Of a stretch of DNA of 26,473 nt, positions 1 through 8,966 are shown one piece after another. Within the stretch, counting starts at the first letter, position 1. Each line of letters begins with the position of its first letter. The notes under the pieces were generated by a model. That model did not search any database, was not told the DNA's origin, and saw only the letters and a list, made by a program, of their open reading frames with translations. The translations under genes were made by a program, and so were the position numbers. The stretch comes from Leptospira ellisii (GTDB lineage: Bacteria; Spirochaetota; Leptospiria; Leptospirales; Leptospiraceae): positions 1 through 26,473 of the forward strand of contig NZ_NPEF01000017.1 in NCBI RefSeq assembly GCF_002811955.1, in the 5' to 3' direction.

Positions 1-1908
1 CCCAAAGGGAAGCCCATCTTCGCTGAACCCGCGGAACCGCGGGCCCGATCCGGAATCGAAATCAAAAACGGAACCAAAGAAAGCCTTTTGGAGGATTTAG
101 AGGCCGCGTTACGCGCAACTTCACTGCCGATTTCCGTCGGAACCAGAGTGATCGAGATAAGGAAGATCCGATCGGGATTCTCCCTGCTTTGCGAGAACGG
201 GGAGGAATTTCTGACCGAGGAAGTGATCCTCGCGGTCGGCAAAAGCGGGGACGCGAAAAGTTTAAACGTTCCCGGAGAATCCCTTTCTAAAGTTTATCAC
301 AGATGGATCGACCCGAAGGACTTTGCGAACGAGAACGTGCTCGTCGTAGGCGGCGGGGATTCCGCCGTGGAAGCCGCGATCTCCGTAAGCGAACACGCCG
401 CTAAGACTACTTTGTCCTTTCGCGGAAAGGAACTCGCCCGACCCAAAGAGGAGAACCGATTCAGATTGCAGACGCTCGTACGTTCCGGCAAAGTGGAATT
501 CCTTCCGGAAACCGAGGTCGAACGTATCGAGGACGAAACCGTATCCCTGATCGCGTTGAACCGCGAAACGCAGAAACGCTACGGACGATCGATCCCCAAC
601 ACGAGCGTGCTCGTTCAGATCGGCTCAGTGCCTCCCCTCGAATTTTTAAAACGGATCGGAATCCGGATCAACAACCGACGCGGCTTTTGGGACTGGCTCG
701 GCTTCGCGGTCATGATATTGTTCGCGAACGGACTGTATTTCGGCAAGGCATCGTTTTACGGAAATCAAATATACGCGGCGATCGCCTCCGTTTCATTCTC
801 CGGTTTCGGAGCTCTGTCGATTCCCTACGGAATCCGCCTTTTCCGAAAAAGAAGCGAATTTTTCGCCGACTCCTGGAAAATATTCAAAAATGTTTATATA
901 ACTTCCGCGGCCGCCTATTTCCTCTTCGTCTACGCGGGCGCCCGTTACGCGGACTTTTTCCTCTTCGGCAAACAACCCGGTTTTCATTATACGCTGTTGT
1001 ATTCGATTACGATATTGATATTCGGTTTAAGAAGAATGAAGGTTAAACCGACATCATATATCCGCCGACAGACTTGGACGTTGATTCTGATCCAGATTTT
1101 TCCGCTGTTCCTTCTTCCCGAAATCATACTTCCCTTCCTCGGCGAACGCGGATGGCTGGGGTCTCAGGACGGATTCCTGCTTACGCAGGTATTTCCATAC
1201 GGAGCCTACTGGAACGCCTACGGGCTTATCCTAGCCTGGCCCCTCAATCTGGGGATTTTTTACAACCCGGGAATCACTTCCTTTTGGCTGGTCTATGGAA
1301 TTCTACAGACGTTCGCGGTGATTCCGTTTCTCGTATATCGATACGGAAAAGGGGCCTATTGCGGATGGATATGTTCCTGCGGAGGACTCGCCGAAACGCT
1401 GGGAGACGAACATAGGACGAAGATGCCCCACGGAAAATTCGCGGACCGGCTGGAAAATTCGGGACAATGGATCCTGTTATTCGCCGCGGTGATCACCTTA
1501 TTCAAGTTAGTCGAAATTTTCCTTTCGCCTTGGCTCCCCTGGGCGCACGCCTTCGGACCGATCGGCGATCAGGGTAAAAAGATATACGACGTGATCGTAG
1601 ATTTACTGTTAGCCGGAGTCGTCGGAGTGGGAGCTTATTTTTTTCTGAGTGGCCGGGTCTGGTGCCGTTTTTTCTGCCCTCTCGCGGCGCTCATGCACGT
1701 CTACGCGAGATTCGGCAGATTCCGGATCGTATCGGAGAAAAAACGTTGTATTTCCTGCAACATATGCACCCGGGTTTGCCATCAGGGAATCGACGTGATG
1801 AACTACGCAAACAGGGGAATTCCGATGGATAACGTACAGTGCGTTCGTTGTTCGGCGTGTATCGTCAATTGTCCCACCGACGTTCTCTCTTTCGGAACTT
1901 CAAAGTAG
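1..1908 (+). CDS. NAD(P)-binding flavoprotein-like / membrane polyferredoxin fusion (5' end outside window)
   Basis: The reading frame is open from the first base, so the gene starts upstream. The TTG at 88 is an internal Leu codon with no ribosome site, not a start. The N-terminal part resembles the NAD(P)-binding half of thioredoxin-reductase-like flavoproteins: VLVVGGGDSAVEAA near codons 113-126, then an LAVG stretch typical of this fold. The FAD-binding GxGxxG motif would lie upstream. From about nt 690 to 1660 there are eight or nine hydrophobic helices. Between them is a CGWICSCGG cysteine cluster, and after them CRFFCP, as in NapH/NosR-type membrane ferredoxins. The C-terminus has two 4Fe-4S motifs: CISCNICTRVC and CVRCSACIVNCP. 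Inference: electrons pass from NAD(P)H through flavin to iron-sulphur centres at the membrane. Partner and physiological acceptor are unknown. It ends with TAG and converges on the minus-strand crotonase gene. Confidence 0.85.
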   Translation, partial: PKGKPIFAEPAEPRARSGIEIKNGTKESLLEDLEAALRATSLPISVGTRVIEIRKIRSGFSLLCENGEEFLTEEVILAVGKSGDAKSLNVPGESLSKVYHRWIDPKDFANENVLVVGGGDSAVEAAISVSEHAAKTTLSFRGKELARPKEENRFRLQTLVRSGKVEFLPETEVERIEDETVSLIALNRETQKRYGRSIPNTSVLVQIGSVPPLEFLKRIGIRINNRRGFWDWLGFAVMILFANGLYFGKASFYGNQIYAAIASVSFSGFGALSIPYGIRLFRKRSEFFADSWKIFKNVYITSAAAYFLFVYAGARYADFFLFGKQPGFHYTLLYSITILIFGLRRMKVKPTSYIRRQTWTLILIQIFPLFLLPEIILPFLGERGWLGSQDGFLLTQVFPYGAYWNAYGLILAWPLNLGIFYNPGITSFWLVYGILQTFAVIPFLVYRYGKGAYCGWICSCGGLAETLGDEHRTKMPHGKFADRLENSGQWILLFAAVITLFKLVEIFLSPWLPWAHAFGPIGDQGKKIYDVIVDLLLAGVVGVGAYFFLSGRVWCRFFCPLAALMHVYARFGRFRIVSEKKRCISCNICTRVCHQGIDVMNYANRGIPMDNVQCVRCSACIVNCPTDVLSFGTSK

Positions 1909-1940
1909 ACGTCTTACGATTCTTCTAAGAAAACAGTTCA

Positions 1941-2687
1941 TCATTGCCGGATCGTTCCCGCATAACCGCGGACCCTCTCGTAAAAACCCGGATCGTCCAA
2001 AACGGCGGCGAATGCGTGGAACTCCTTTTCGAGATTTTCGTATAAGTTTCCCGTAAAGTAATTATTGGAAATCCCCTTTAGAACGGAGGACATGTTGGAA
2101 TCCCATCGGGAAAATTTGGAGGCGATCGAAACGGCGTGCGAAAGAATATCCGGACCTTCGTGGATTTCGTCGATGATTCCCAACGCAAGCGCGTCGACCG
2201 AGCGGATCGGATCCCCTTTTAACGTAATACTCAAAGCTCTGGAAGGTCCCACCTTCCGCGCCAAAGTGGTGATCAAAGGCGGTCCGCCGAAGCGGATTTC
2301 CGGGCGGAAGAGCACGGACTTTTTTTCCGCGACGATATAATCCCCACCCAGAGCGAGATCGAAACCTCCCGCCGAAGCGAAACCCTTCAGAACCGTCACC
2401 ACCGGTTTCGGAAAACCGTAAACGGAATAATGATATTCTAATATTCTATGACGGAAGGATTCGAGTTTCGTCTCCAGAACCTCCTGAAGGTCGTATCCGC
2501 TCGAGAAGTGTTTTCCGGAAGCCGCAAGAACGATCGCTTTCGCGCCCTTCGGAGCGGCGTTGGAATTGAAGACGTGTTCCAATTCGTCCCGGATCCTTAC
2601 GTTCAGAGCGTTCGACTTTTCCGGTCGATCGAGCGTTACGACGAGAACGTCGTCCCTAAGTTCGGTCAAAATACATTGATATTTCAT
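1941..2687 (-). CDS. Enoyl-CoA hydratase/isomerase family (crotonase fold) protein
   Basis: This 248-residue protein is the usual length for a crotonase-fold enzyme, which acts on acyl-CoA thioesters in the cytoplasm. The first oxyanion-hole segment is HFSSGYDL (residues 60-67) and the second is [13 protein letters not shown] (105-117). [10 protein letters not shown] at 128-137 matches the family's PExxxG stretch. Against rat enoyl-CoA hydratase (recalled, not aligned), Glu164 is kept as Glu130, but the Glu144 position is Asp110. Exact chemistry (hydratase, isomerase or hydrolase) therefore cannot be assigned. The ATG is preceded by a strong GGAGGA site on the minus strand. It lies 47 bp downstream of the sensor kinase gene on the same strand, so co-transcription is possible, although no functional link is evident. 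Confidence 0.88.
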   Translation of the reverse strand: MKYQCILTELRDDVLVVTLDRPEKSNALNVRIRDELEHVFNSNAAPKGAKAIVLAASGKHFSSGYDLQEVLETKLESFRHRILEYHYSVYGFPKPVVTVLKGFASAGGFDLALGGDYIVAEKKSVLFRPEIRFGGPPLITTLARKVGPSRALSITLKGDPIRSVDALALGIIDEIHEGPDILSHAVSIASKFSRWDSNMSSVLKGISNNYFTGNLYENLEKEFHAFAAVLDDPGFYERVRGYAGTIRQ

Positions 2688-2734
2688 TCTGAAATCCTCC
2701 GCGAACCCGCCAATAAATTAGAAAATTAGAATAT

Positions 2735-3907
2735 TCAAAGCGGACCTGTTTCGTCCAACAAGGTCGCGAACGCGTCCTGATTCGAAAATTCGACGACCGC
2801 GCGAACTCCGAATTCGCCCGATTCGATCCTGAAATTCCCCTTCAATTGTTTCGTCATCACGGAAATCAGGGTGAATCCGGTCGTCTTTGGATCGGACCAA
2901 ACGGAATCTTTTCCGATTCCCGGTCCGCGATCGCTGACCGAAAAGACGTATTTCCCTTCCGTAAATTTTAATTCGACGAGAATCGGGAAGTTATCCGTCT
3001 CGTACGAGCTGTGGAGAAGGGCGTTGTTCAACAGTTCGTACGCGATCATGGCGAACGGAACCGATATTTCGATGCTCAACGGGGACGGGGTTTCTCCCGT
3101 TATCAACCGGACATTTTCTCCCAAGCCGTCGCGCGAATTCAAAAGCACTATCTCGCGGAGGATCACGTTGAGATCGACTTCGTAATCCGTCTCCATTTTG
3201 TAGATCGCGTCGTGCACGCGCGACAACATCAGAATTCTATCGTTGAAATTGCTGATCTGTCTCGTTCCGCCCGGCCCGTCAGCGTCACGATGGAGATTGG
3301 CGAATCCGCTCAATATCTGCAGATTGTTTTTGACCCTGTGATGGATTTCGCGTATAAAAATCTCCTTCTCCTTATTATGGGAACTCAGCACCCTAACGGT
3401 GATGATGGCGATCGTGCAGAAAAGGATGAACTTAAAGATAGTATCGAAGACGAACGCAGAGGATATCTGACCGCCTCCCCAATAAAGATATAAACGATAA
3501 GACATTAAAGTTCCGGTATATGCAGAAACTAAGATGGTCTGTTTTATATTGGAGAAATGCAGAAACAGAATGATGATCGTCGCCATCGAAAAGTAGATGT
3601 TTCCGTTCTGCATTCCGAAAAAAAGACCGAACGTAAGGGCGACGAGACTGAGATAAAGGATGGCTTTTACCGCCGCGTCGAGTTTGTTGAGAAACATCAG
3701 CGCGACCGAAATCAAGGCCGAAATTCCGAAGATCAAAAACCCCACCCTAAGACCTTGGCGTATATACACGAGACAAGCCGCGGCCGAGACGAAGAATATG
3801 ACCAGATTCATGGCGTATAGATGCCTCGCCCGATTCCGCGTCAGGTAATCCCTTCTTCCGTAAATTCGATCGATCTTATCCCAAAAAAGAAAACGTTCCA
3901 ATTTCAC
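2735..3907 (-). CDS. Membrane sensor histidine kinase, HisKA_2/HWE type
   Basis: The protein has 390 residues. Residues 1-32 are basic and probably cytoplasmic. Residues 33-173 hold about five or six hydrophobic helices with no large extracellular sensor domain. A dimerisation/phosphoacceptor segment follows: EIHHRVKNNLQ at 187-197, with His190 the likely phosphorylated residue by analogy with HWE/HisKA_2 kinases. The ATPase domain shows the N box (ELLNNALLHSS, 291-301) and G1 box (DRGPGIG, 326-332). The start codon is GTG with no strong ribosome site; a GGGAG lies about 13 nt upstream. No response regulator gene is adjacent, so this is an orphan kinase here. The crotonase gene follows after 47 bp and thiM lies 151 bp upstream on the same strand. 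The signal sensed is unknown. Confidence 0.9.
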   Translation of the reverse strand: MKLERFLFWDKIDRIYGRRDYLTRNRARHLYAMNLVIFFVSAAACLVYIRQGLRVGFLIFGISALISVALMFLNKLDAAVKAILYLSLVALTFGLFFGMQNGNIYFSMATIIILFLHFSNIKQTILVSAYTGTLMSYRLYLYWGGGQISSAFVFDTIFKFILFCTIAIITVRVLSSHNKEKEIFIREIHHRVKNNLQILSGFANLHRDADGPGGTRQISNFNDRILMLSRVHDAIYKMETDYEVDLNVILREIVLLNSRDGLGENVRLITGETPSPLSIEISVPFAMIAYELLNNALLHSSYETDNFPILVELKFTEGKYVFSVSDRGPGIGKDSVWSDPKTTGFTLISVMTKQLKGNFRIESGEFGVRAVVEFSNQDAFATLLDETGPL

Positions 3908-4058
3908 TTTGAAGTAATTTCTCCCTGAAACGGGGGATATATTTCGATCGATTCCGCAAAATACAAATGTTTTTCCGAAATCGGAACGGAGAAACGGAAT
4001 TTTCGAACCGACCGCGGATCGTCCGTATTATATGAGAAAAATCGAATACTTCTTTAGG

Positions 4059-4871
4059 TTAGAAATTGTCTTCGGAGAGAAGGGTCAATCGATCCAAAAA
4101 CGCGGCGGCAAAACTTCCGGTTCCTTTCGCATCCCTTCCGGCTCCGGATCCTGCGATCGCGAAAACGGCGGAAGCCGAAACCGCCGCCCGTAAGGGGTCC
4201 TTTTGAATTCCCAAAAAGGAAGCCATCACTGCACCGAGGGAACATCCGACGCCGGTCACCTTGGTCATAAGCGGATGTCCTCCCGGAACCGCGATCGTAT
4301 CTTTTCCGTCGGTCACGTAATCCGTTTCTCCGCTCACCGCAACGACGGCCCCGGTTCGAACCGCCAGATCTTTCGCAGCCGAAATCGCCTCCGAAGACCG
4401 GGCCGTGGAATCCACGCCCTTCCCCCCTCCGATCACACCGCCTAACGCGAGTATTTCGGACGCATTTCCTCGGATGACGCTGGGTTTATATTCTAAAAGC
4501 TCTTTCGCAAGATCCGTACGAAAACGCAAGGCGCCCGCGGCGACCGGATCGATCACCCAAGGAGTTCCCGCCTTTTGGGCGGCGGCGGCGGCGACACGCA
4601 TCGCTTTCGAGTCCGTATTCGTAACGGTCCCCACATTGATCAAAACTCCGCTCGCGATCCCGGCAAACTCACCGACCTCCTCCTCCGCGATCACCATAGC
4701 GGGAGAAGCGCCTACCGCCAAAAGTACGTTCGCGGTCCAATTGGTGACCACGATATTGGTGATCACGTGCGTAAGCGGGGACTTATTTCTGAGTTCGGAG
4801 AGATCCTTTACGATCTCGCTTGCGGGCCATTGTTTTTCGGGGATAGCGGTCGACATAAAATTAACGTTCAT
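4059..4871 (-). CDS. thiM: Hydroxyethylthiazole kinase
   Basis: ThiM phosphorylates 4-methyl-5-(2-hydroxyethyl)thiazole using ATP, which salvages the thiazole half of thiamine. The 270-residue length is typical. Diagnostic segments are [20 protein letters not shown] (32-51), GASPAMV (54-60), DPVAAGA (108-114), IRGNASEI (133-140) and [10 protein letters not shown] (206-215), where the family's active-site Cys is Cys210. No other thiamine gene (thiD, thiE) is adjacent, which is common for salvage enzymes but means context does not add proof. The chosen ATG sits 12 nt from an AGGAG site; a closer ATG (4878-4876) is immediately followed by TGA and out of frame. Met6 is an alternative start. The leader contains a long inverted repeat described separately. 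Confidence 0.95.
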   Translation of the reverse strand: MNVNFMSTAIPEKQWPASEIVKDLSELRNKSPLTHVITNIVVTNWTANVLLAVGASPAMVIAEEEVGEFAGIASGVLINVGTVTNTDSKAMRVAAAAAQKAGTPWVIDPVAAGALRFRTDLAKELLEYKPSVIRGNASEILALGGVIGGGKGVDSTARSSEAISAAKDLAVRTGAVVAVSGETDYVTDGKDTIAVPGGHPLMTKVTGVGCSLGAVMASFLGIQKDPLRAAVSASAVFAIAGSGAGRDAKGTGSFAAAFLDRLTLLSEDNF

Positions 4872-4960
4872 TTCACATGGACGCTCCTCGTCTGTAAAGA
4901 ATTTTCATCCCTTCGAATCGACTCGGAACGGATCCGAATGAAAATTCCGCGGGTTTTATA
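4872..4960 (-). promoter_or_regulatory. thiM leader: 10-bp inverted repeat, inner hairpin and start-stop element
   Basis: Read on the minus strand, a TATAAA (4960-4955) could be a -10 box; I see no good -35. About 8 nt on begins GAATTTTCAT (4947-4938). It is perfectly complementary to ATGAAAATTC (4908-4899), leaving a 29-nt loop. The loop holds its own 5-bp stem, TCGGA-TCCGT-TCCGA (4937-4923). Next comes GAGGAG (4889-4884), then, 5 nt later, ATGTGA, a start codon followed directly by a stop, and then the thiM ATG at 4871. The conserved TPP-riboswitch segments (CUGAGA and the ACCUGAU-type segment) are not found. This looks like a structured regulatory leader or operator; mechanism is inferred only. 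Confidence 0.45.
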
Positions 4961-5070
4961 CGAAAGAGATACGATCCGGAATTCGTTCGAGTCTAACATC
5001 CGATAAAGCGACATCGTACTTCGCGCGGTCGAAGGATCCTCTCCACCGCCTGGATACGCCTCGAAAAAAC

Positions 5071-6069
5071 ATGAGCAGACTCTCCGAAGTAGAATTATCC
5101 GTATTAGATCTTTCCCCCATCGTTCAAGGAAGCGACGTTTCCCGATCCTTCGAAAATAGCCTAACACTTGCAAGGCGAACGGAAGCCCTCGGCTACAAAC
5201 GCTTCTGGCTCGCGGAACATCACAATATGCCCGGTATCGGAAGTTCCGCGACTTCGATTCTGATCGGTTATATCGCGGCAGGTACGGAAAAAATCCGGGT
5301 GGGATCGGGGGGAATCATGCTCCCCAATCACGCGCCCCTCGTAATCGCGGAACAGTTCGGAACATTGGAAACGTTATATCCGGGAAGGATCGACCTCGGA
5401 TTAGGAAGGGCGCCAGGGACGGATCAGCTGACTGCGCGGGCGTTACGTAGAGAGGCCGCGATCGGCGGCATGGAGTTCCCCGAACTATTGGAGGAACTTC
5501 GATTTTTCCTTTCGGAAGCCGCGCCCGGACAAAGGGTACGCGCCGTTCCCGGAAACGGACTCGACATTCCGATCTGGCTTTTGGGCTCCAGTCTTTACAG
5601 CGCCGAACTCGCCGGAAGACTCGGGTTGCCGTTCAGTTTCGCGGCGCACTTCGCTCCGGAACATATGATGCACGCGCTCGAAATATACAGAAAAGTATTT
5701 CAACCTTCCGGAATATTAGAAAAACCATATGCAATGATCGGAGTGGGGATTTTCGCCGCCGACACGGATAGGGAAGCGGAAAAATTATCCACCTCGCAAA
5801 TCCTGAGTTTTTTGAGTCTGATCAAAGGGCGGCCCCAACCCCTCGGACCACCCGTGGACGATCTTTCGCAGTACGTAAACGAAACGGAAAAGGCCGCGGT
5901 TGCGGAACGTTTGCGCGCGTCGATGAGCGGTTCTCCTGAGACGCTTCGCGGAAAACTGGAGGACTTCCTCGAAAAAACCCGGGCGGACGAATTGATCGTT
6001 AATACGATGGTATACGATTTTCAGGCCCGTCTCCGTTCCTACGAGATATTGGCCGATCTGCGGAAATGA
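5071..6069 (+). CDS. LLM-class FMN-dependent oxidoreductase (luciferase-like monooxygenase)
   Basis: This 332-residue TIM-barrel protein matches the single-component luciferase-like group (MsnO8-type), which uses reduced flavin for oxygen-dependent oxidation. Characteristic segments are [10 protein letters not shown] at the N-terminus (8-17), [16 protein letters not shown] (45-60), [20 protein letters not shown] (76-95) and [15 protein letters not shown] (104-118). The length is normal and the frame is intact. The ATG has only a poor ribosome site. The gene is transcribed divergently from thiM, with 199 bp between them. The next gene, the M48 protease, starts 64 bp downstream on the same strand. 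The substrate cannot be deduced; in many genomes such proteins are annotated only as putative alkanal-type monooxygenases. Confidence 0.9.
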   Translation: MSRLSEVELSVLDLSPIVQGSDVSRSFENSLTLARRTEALGYKRFWLAEHHNMPGIGSSATSILIGYIAAGTEKIRVGSGGIMLPNHAPLVIAEQFGTLETLYPGRIDLGLGRAPGTDQLTARALRREAAIGGMEFPELLEELRFFLSEAAPGQRVRAVPGNGLDIPIWLLGSSLYSAELAGRLGLPFSFAAHFAPEHMMHALEIYRKVFQPSGILEKPYAMIGVGIFAADTDREAEKLSTSQILSFLSLIKGRPQPLGPPVDDLSQYVNETEKAAVAERLRASMSGSPETLRGKLEDFLEKTRADELIVNTMVYDFQARLRSYEILADLRK

Positions 6070-6133
6070 ATTGACCCGAACGCTCCGATTTAGGATCGTT
6101 TCGCCTATCGCAAACAACGAACCGCGGAATAGA

Positions 6134-7375
6134 ATGAAACTAAGAACAGTACTATTTTTCTTTTATGTGATTCAAATCGGATTCACGCTGACGATGAAAT
6201 ATTTTTCCTTCGAAGGGGATACGTCCTCCGAACTGAGGGAACGGATCCTGAAATACTTCACCGAAGAGGATATACTCAAAGGAATCGAATACTCCAGAAG
6301 CGGATTTTTCGCTTCCGTTTTGTCAGATCTGATCGATTTCGTCGTAGCCGGAATTTTCGTGTTCACCCCGGCTTCGGTGCGCTTGGAGGAGAAGATCTCC
6401 GAAAAGACGGGCGGTCGATTTTATATTACGGTTTTATTATTCTTTTTCGCGTTTAGCGCCGTTCAATTTCTGTTGTCCATCCCCTTCCAATACTATTTCG
6501 GATTCGTGCTCGAACATCGTTTTGGATTCTCCAAGATGACCTTTGCGGAGTGGTTGATCTATACGGGCAAATCCCTGGGACTCGGAATCGTCGGCGGAGG
6601 TTTGGGGGTGTTGTGTGTGGCCTTCATACTCAAAAAATTCGAGAACGCGTGGAGATTCCTGGTACCGATCGCCTCTCTGGTCTTGGGATTGTTGTTCTCC
6701 GTATTATTCCCGATCCTGATCACACCTTTGTTTTACGATTACAAACCGATCGGGGAAGGAAGCCTCAAAAACAAAATCAACGCGTTATGCGAAACGGCAA
6801 AAATACGCGTGGAAAACGTATACGTCATCGACGAAAGCAGATATTCCGGTCATACGAACGCGTATTTTACGGGTTGGGGTGAAAGCAGAAAGATATTTTT
6901 ATACGATACCCTGATCCAAAACCACACCGAAGACGAAATTATAAGTGTGTTGGGACACGAGATCGGACATTGGACCCACGATCACCAGGTCAAGGACATC
7001 GCGCTCGACGCGTTGGAGACGATCCTGCTTTGTTTTTTCCTAGGTTATCTGTTCGTAAAATTCAAAAAGGAAGGCTCCGTTCCCTTAAAGGAATTATATT
7101 CCCCTTCCACCTTGCCGTTTTTATTCCTGTTGCTTTCCCTTTTCGGTTCGTTGACGAGACCAGCTTGGAGCGCGATCAGCCGTTTTCAGGAAACGCAGGC
7201 GGATGCGGAGGCTCTGGTTCTGACCGGCGATAAAAAATCCTTCATCGGCACCGAAGTCAAACTCGCCAAGGACAACCGATCCCGTTTGAATCCTCATCGT
7301 GCGGAAGTGATTTATTATCATTCGCATCCGACCACGTTGGAAAGGATCGAGTTCGCCGAACGGTGGAAAAAATAG
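6134..7375 (+). CDS. M48 family integral-membrane zinc metalloprotease (Ste24/CAAX protease type)
   Basis: The gene encodes a membrane-embedded zinc endopeptidase of 413 residues. GHEIGHWTHDH carries the HExxH zinc motif (His275, Glu276, His279). SRFQETQADAEAL supplies the third zinc ligand, Glu353. The N-terminal half has several long hydrophobic helices with the FxFxSxxxQFLLSIPFQYYFGF character of the M48 N-terminal domain. I chose the ATG at 6134 rather than the upstream in-frame TTG at 6071, because the 21 extra residues are polar and the membrane domain begins at MKLRTVLFFFYVIQ. The family cleaves CAAX-prenylated proteins in eukaryotes; in bacteria it is usually linked to membrane protein quality control, which is the more likely role here. 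TAG ends the gene. Confidence 0.9.
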   Translation: MKLRTVLFFFYVIQIGFTLTMKYFSFEGDTSSELRERILKYFTEEDILKGIEYSRSGFFASVLSDLIDFVVAGIFVFTPASVRLEEKISEKTGGRFYITVLLFFFAFSAVQFLLSIPFQYYFGFVLEHRFGFSKMTFAEWLIYTGKSLGLGIVGGGLGVLCVAFILKKFENAWRFLVPIASLVLGLLFSVLFPILITPLFYDYKPIGEGSLKNKINALCETAKIRVENVYVIDESRYSGHTNAYFTGWGESRKIFLYDTLIQNHTEDEIISVLGHEIGHWTHDHQVKDIALDALETILLCFFLGYLFVKFKKEGSVPLKELYSPSTLPFLFLLLSLFGSLTRPAWSAISRFQETQADAEALVLTGDKKSFIGTEVKLAKDNRSRLNPHRAEVIYYHSHPTTLERIEFAERWKK

Positions 7376-7613
7376 GAACGGGACCGATCGTAACGCGCGA
7401 CGGGACGCGGAGAATCCCAAGGAGCGGAACCTTTTTACCCGGAGGCGGCCGGGTTCGGCGTAAAAGTTGTCACCGAGATTTAAAAAAGAAACCGTTTTTG
7501 TGGTTTTCTATTTCGATTCCTCGCGGAATCGTTTATCATCGAATTCATCCGGATCGATCGAAAAGGATCGCGAACTAAATTCCTTTTTTTGAATATTTCC
7601 GGTAGGTGACAAG
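7376..7613. other. Intergenic region upstream of the proline genes, with one small hairpin
   Basis: No gene is supported here. CGATTCC (7514-7520) and GGAATCG (7525-7531) form a 7-bp stem with a TCGC loop, followed by TTTATC. It could be a weak terminator for the protease gene, but the T-run is short. I do not see a convincing promoter for the following gene; TTGTCA at 7467-7472 lacks a well-placed -10. Confidence 0.4.
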
Positions 7614-8966
7614 ATGATTACGATTCCGTCCCGCGACTTGGAAACGACAACACGCAATCTCGGTTTGAAAATCTTCGACCAAAGCGAACGGAGATCTTCC
7701 CGATTTTTCAGCGGACTGTTCTGGGTGAGAAAATTCCTGGAGCTCTCCTTCCGTTATCCGAAACTGAAACTCGAACTTTTCCGTTTTGTGGACGTCCTTC
7801 CTTCCCTTCGATCGAACCGTGAAATCACCGAACATTTCGTATTATACCTGTTAAGCGAAGATTCCGGAATTCCCGCCTGGATCCGGAAAACCCTCCGTTT
7901 TTACGCGTCCCTTTTTCCGATTTCGGTTTTATTCGGCGGCTTCGTGCGTTTCGCGGTGGGACGCGCCTCCGGAAATTTCATCGCAGGACGGGATCTAAAA
8001 ACGGCCGATGCGAATCTGAAACGAATCCGTGCGAAAGGGAACGTTTTCACCTTGGACGTTCTCGGAGAAGCCGCGTTGTCCGAAAAGGAAGCCGTCGCTT
8101 ATCAAAAACAATATTTGGAACTGTTGCGGAACATCGGACGTTTTTCCGGATCGGAAACGACCGGATACGGTCGAAGCCCGTTCGTCAACGTATCGGTGAA
8201 ATGTTCGAGTTTGTATTCGCAGATATCCTCCTTGGCCAAAGAAGAATCGATCTCCGCACTAAAGGAACGTTTGCGGCCGATCCTACGAACGGCCAAAGAA
8301 AACGGCTACTTCGCCAACTTGGACGCGGAACAATCCGATTACAAGGACGTACTTCTGACTCTCGCGGAGGAGATATTCTCCGAGCCGGATTTCGCCGACT
8401 ATCCCCATTTCGGAGTCGTGATCCAAACCTACCTCAGGGAATCCGAAAACGATTTAAAAAGAATATTAGAATATTCTAAAAATAGAAAAACCCCGATCAC
8501 TGTCCGTCTGGTCAAAGGCGCGTATTGGGAGTACGAGGTGATAAGGGCCCGGGAAAGGGGATGGGAAATTCCGGTGTACGAAAACAAACGTGAGACGGAC
8601 GCCAACTACGAACGATGCGGAAGATTGCTGATGGATTCCTTTCCCCGCGTGTTGAGCGCCTTCGCCTCCCATAACGTCCGAAGCCTCGCCTACCTTCTCT
8701 CCTACGCGGAATCGAAGGGACTTTCCAAACGGGATTTCGAAATACAGATGTTATACGGAATGGCCGATTCCTACAAGATCGTGTTCTCCTCCATGGGTTA
8801 TCGCGTGAGGGAATACACTCCCCTCGGTCTCATGTTGCCCGGTATGGCGTATCTAGTAAGAAGGCTTCTTGAGAACACGTCCAATCAGGGTTTTTTACAG
8901 AACTTAATCACCGGAAGAACGAACTTCGAAACTTTATTGTCCGATCCCGGAGGATCAAACGAATGA
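7614..8966 (+). CDS. Proline dehydrogenase
   Basis: This FAD-dependent enzyme oxidises L-proline to pyrroline-5-carboxylate. It is 450 residues long and corresponds to the PRODH barrel of PutA. Family segments include FVNVSVKCSSLYSQIS (190-205), ANLDAEQSDYKDVLL (234-248), ITVRLVKGAYWEYE (295-308), ASHNVRSLA (351-359), EIQMLYGMAD (376-385) and YTPLGLMLPGMAYLVRRLLE (401-420). Arg416-Arg417 matches the proline-carboxylate-binding pair. The first 120 residues are less conserved. No ribbon-helix-helix DNA-binding domain is present, so it should not self-regulate like E. coli PutA. The ATG follows a TAGGTGAC ribosome site. Its stop overlaps the start of the next gene (ATGA), indicating translational coupling. 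Confidence 0.95.
   Translation: MITIPSRDLETTTRNLGLKIFDQSERRSSRFFSGLFWVRKFLELSFRYPKLKLELFRFVDVLPSLRSNREITEHFVLYLLSEDSGIPAWIRKTLRFYASLFPISVLFGGFVRFAVGRASGNFIAGRDLKTADANLKRIRAKGNVFTLDVLGEAALSEKEAVAYQKQYLELLRNIGRFSGSETTGYGRSPFVNVSVKCSSLYSQISSLAKEESISALKERLRPILRTAKENGYFANLDAEQSDYKDVLLTLAEEIFSEPDFADYPHFGVVIQTYLRESENDLKRILEYSKNRKTPITVRLVKGAYWEYEVIRARERGWEIPVYENKRETDANYERCGRLLMDSFPRVLSAFASHNVRSLAYLLSYAESKGLSKRDFEIQMLYGMADSYKIVFSSMGYRVREYTPLGLMLPGMAYLVRRLLENTSNQGFLQNLITGRTNFETLLSDPGGSNE
8466..8482. repeat. 17-nt AT-rich repeat with 14-bp palindrome, copy 1 (within proline dehydrogenase)
   Basis: TTAGAATATTCTAAAAA; the first 14 bases are a perfect palindrome. It codes for Leu-Glu-Tyr-Ser-Lys here. The identical 17 bases recur at 21811-21827, where they create the stop codon in recC. 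Confidence 0.6.

Noticed and set aside
88..90. TTG as start of the first gene
   Set aside because: The frame is open to base 1, and the NAD(P)-binding module there is only the second half of a flavoprotein, so the true start is upstream.
4872..5070. TPP riboswitch in front of thiM
   Set aside because: The minus strand lacks CTGAGA and the ACCTGAT-type conserved segments.
6071..6073. TTG start for the M48 protease
   Set aside because: It would add 21 polar residues before the first membrane helix and lies right after the stop of the preceding gene without a ribosome site; ATG at 6134 fits better.
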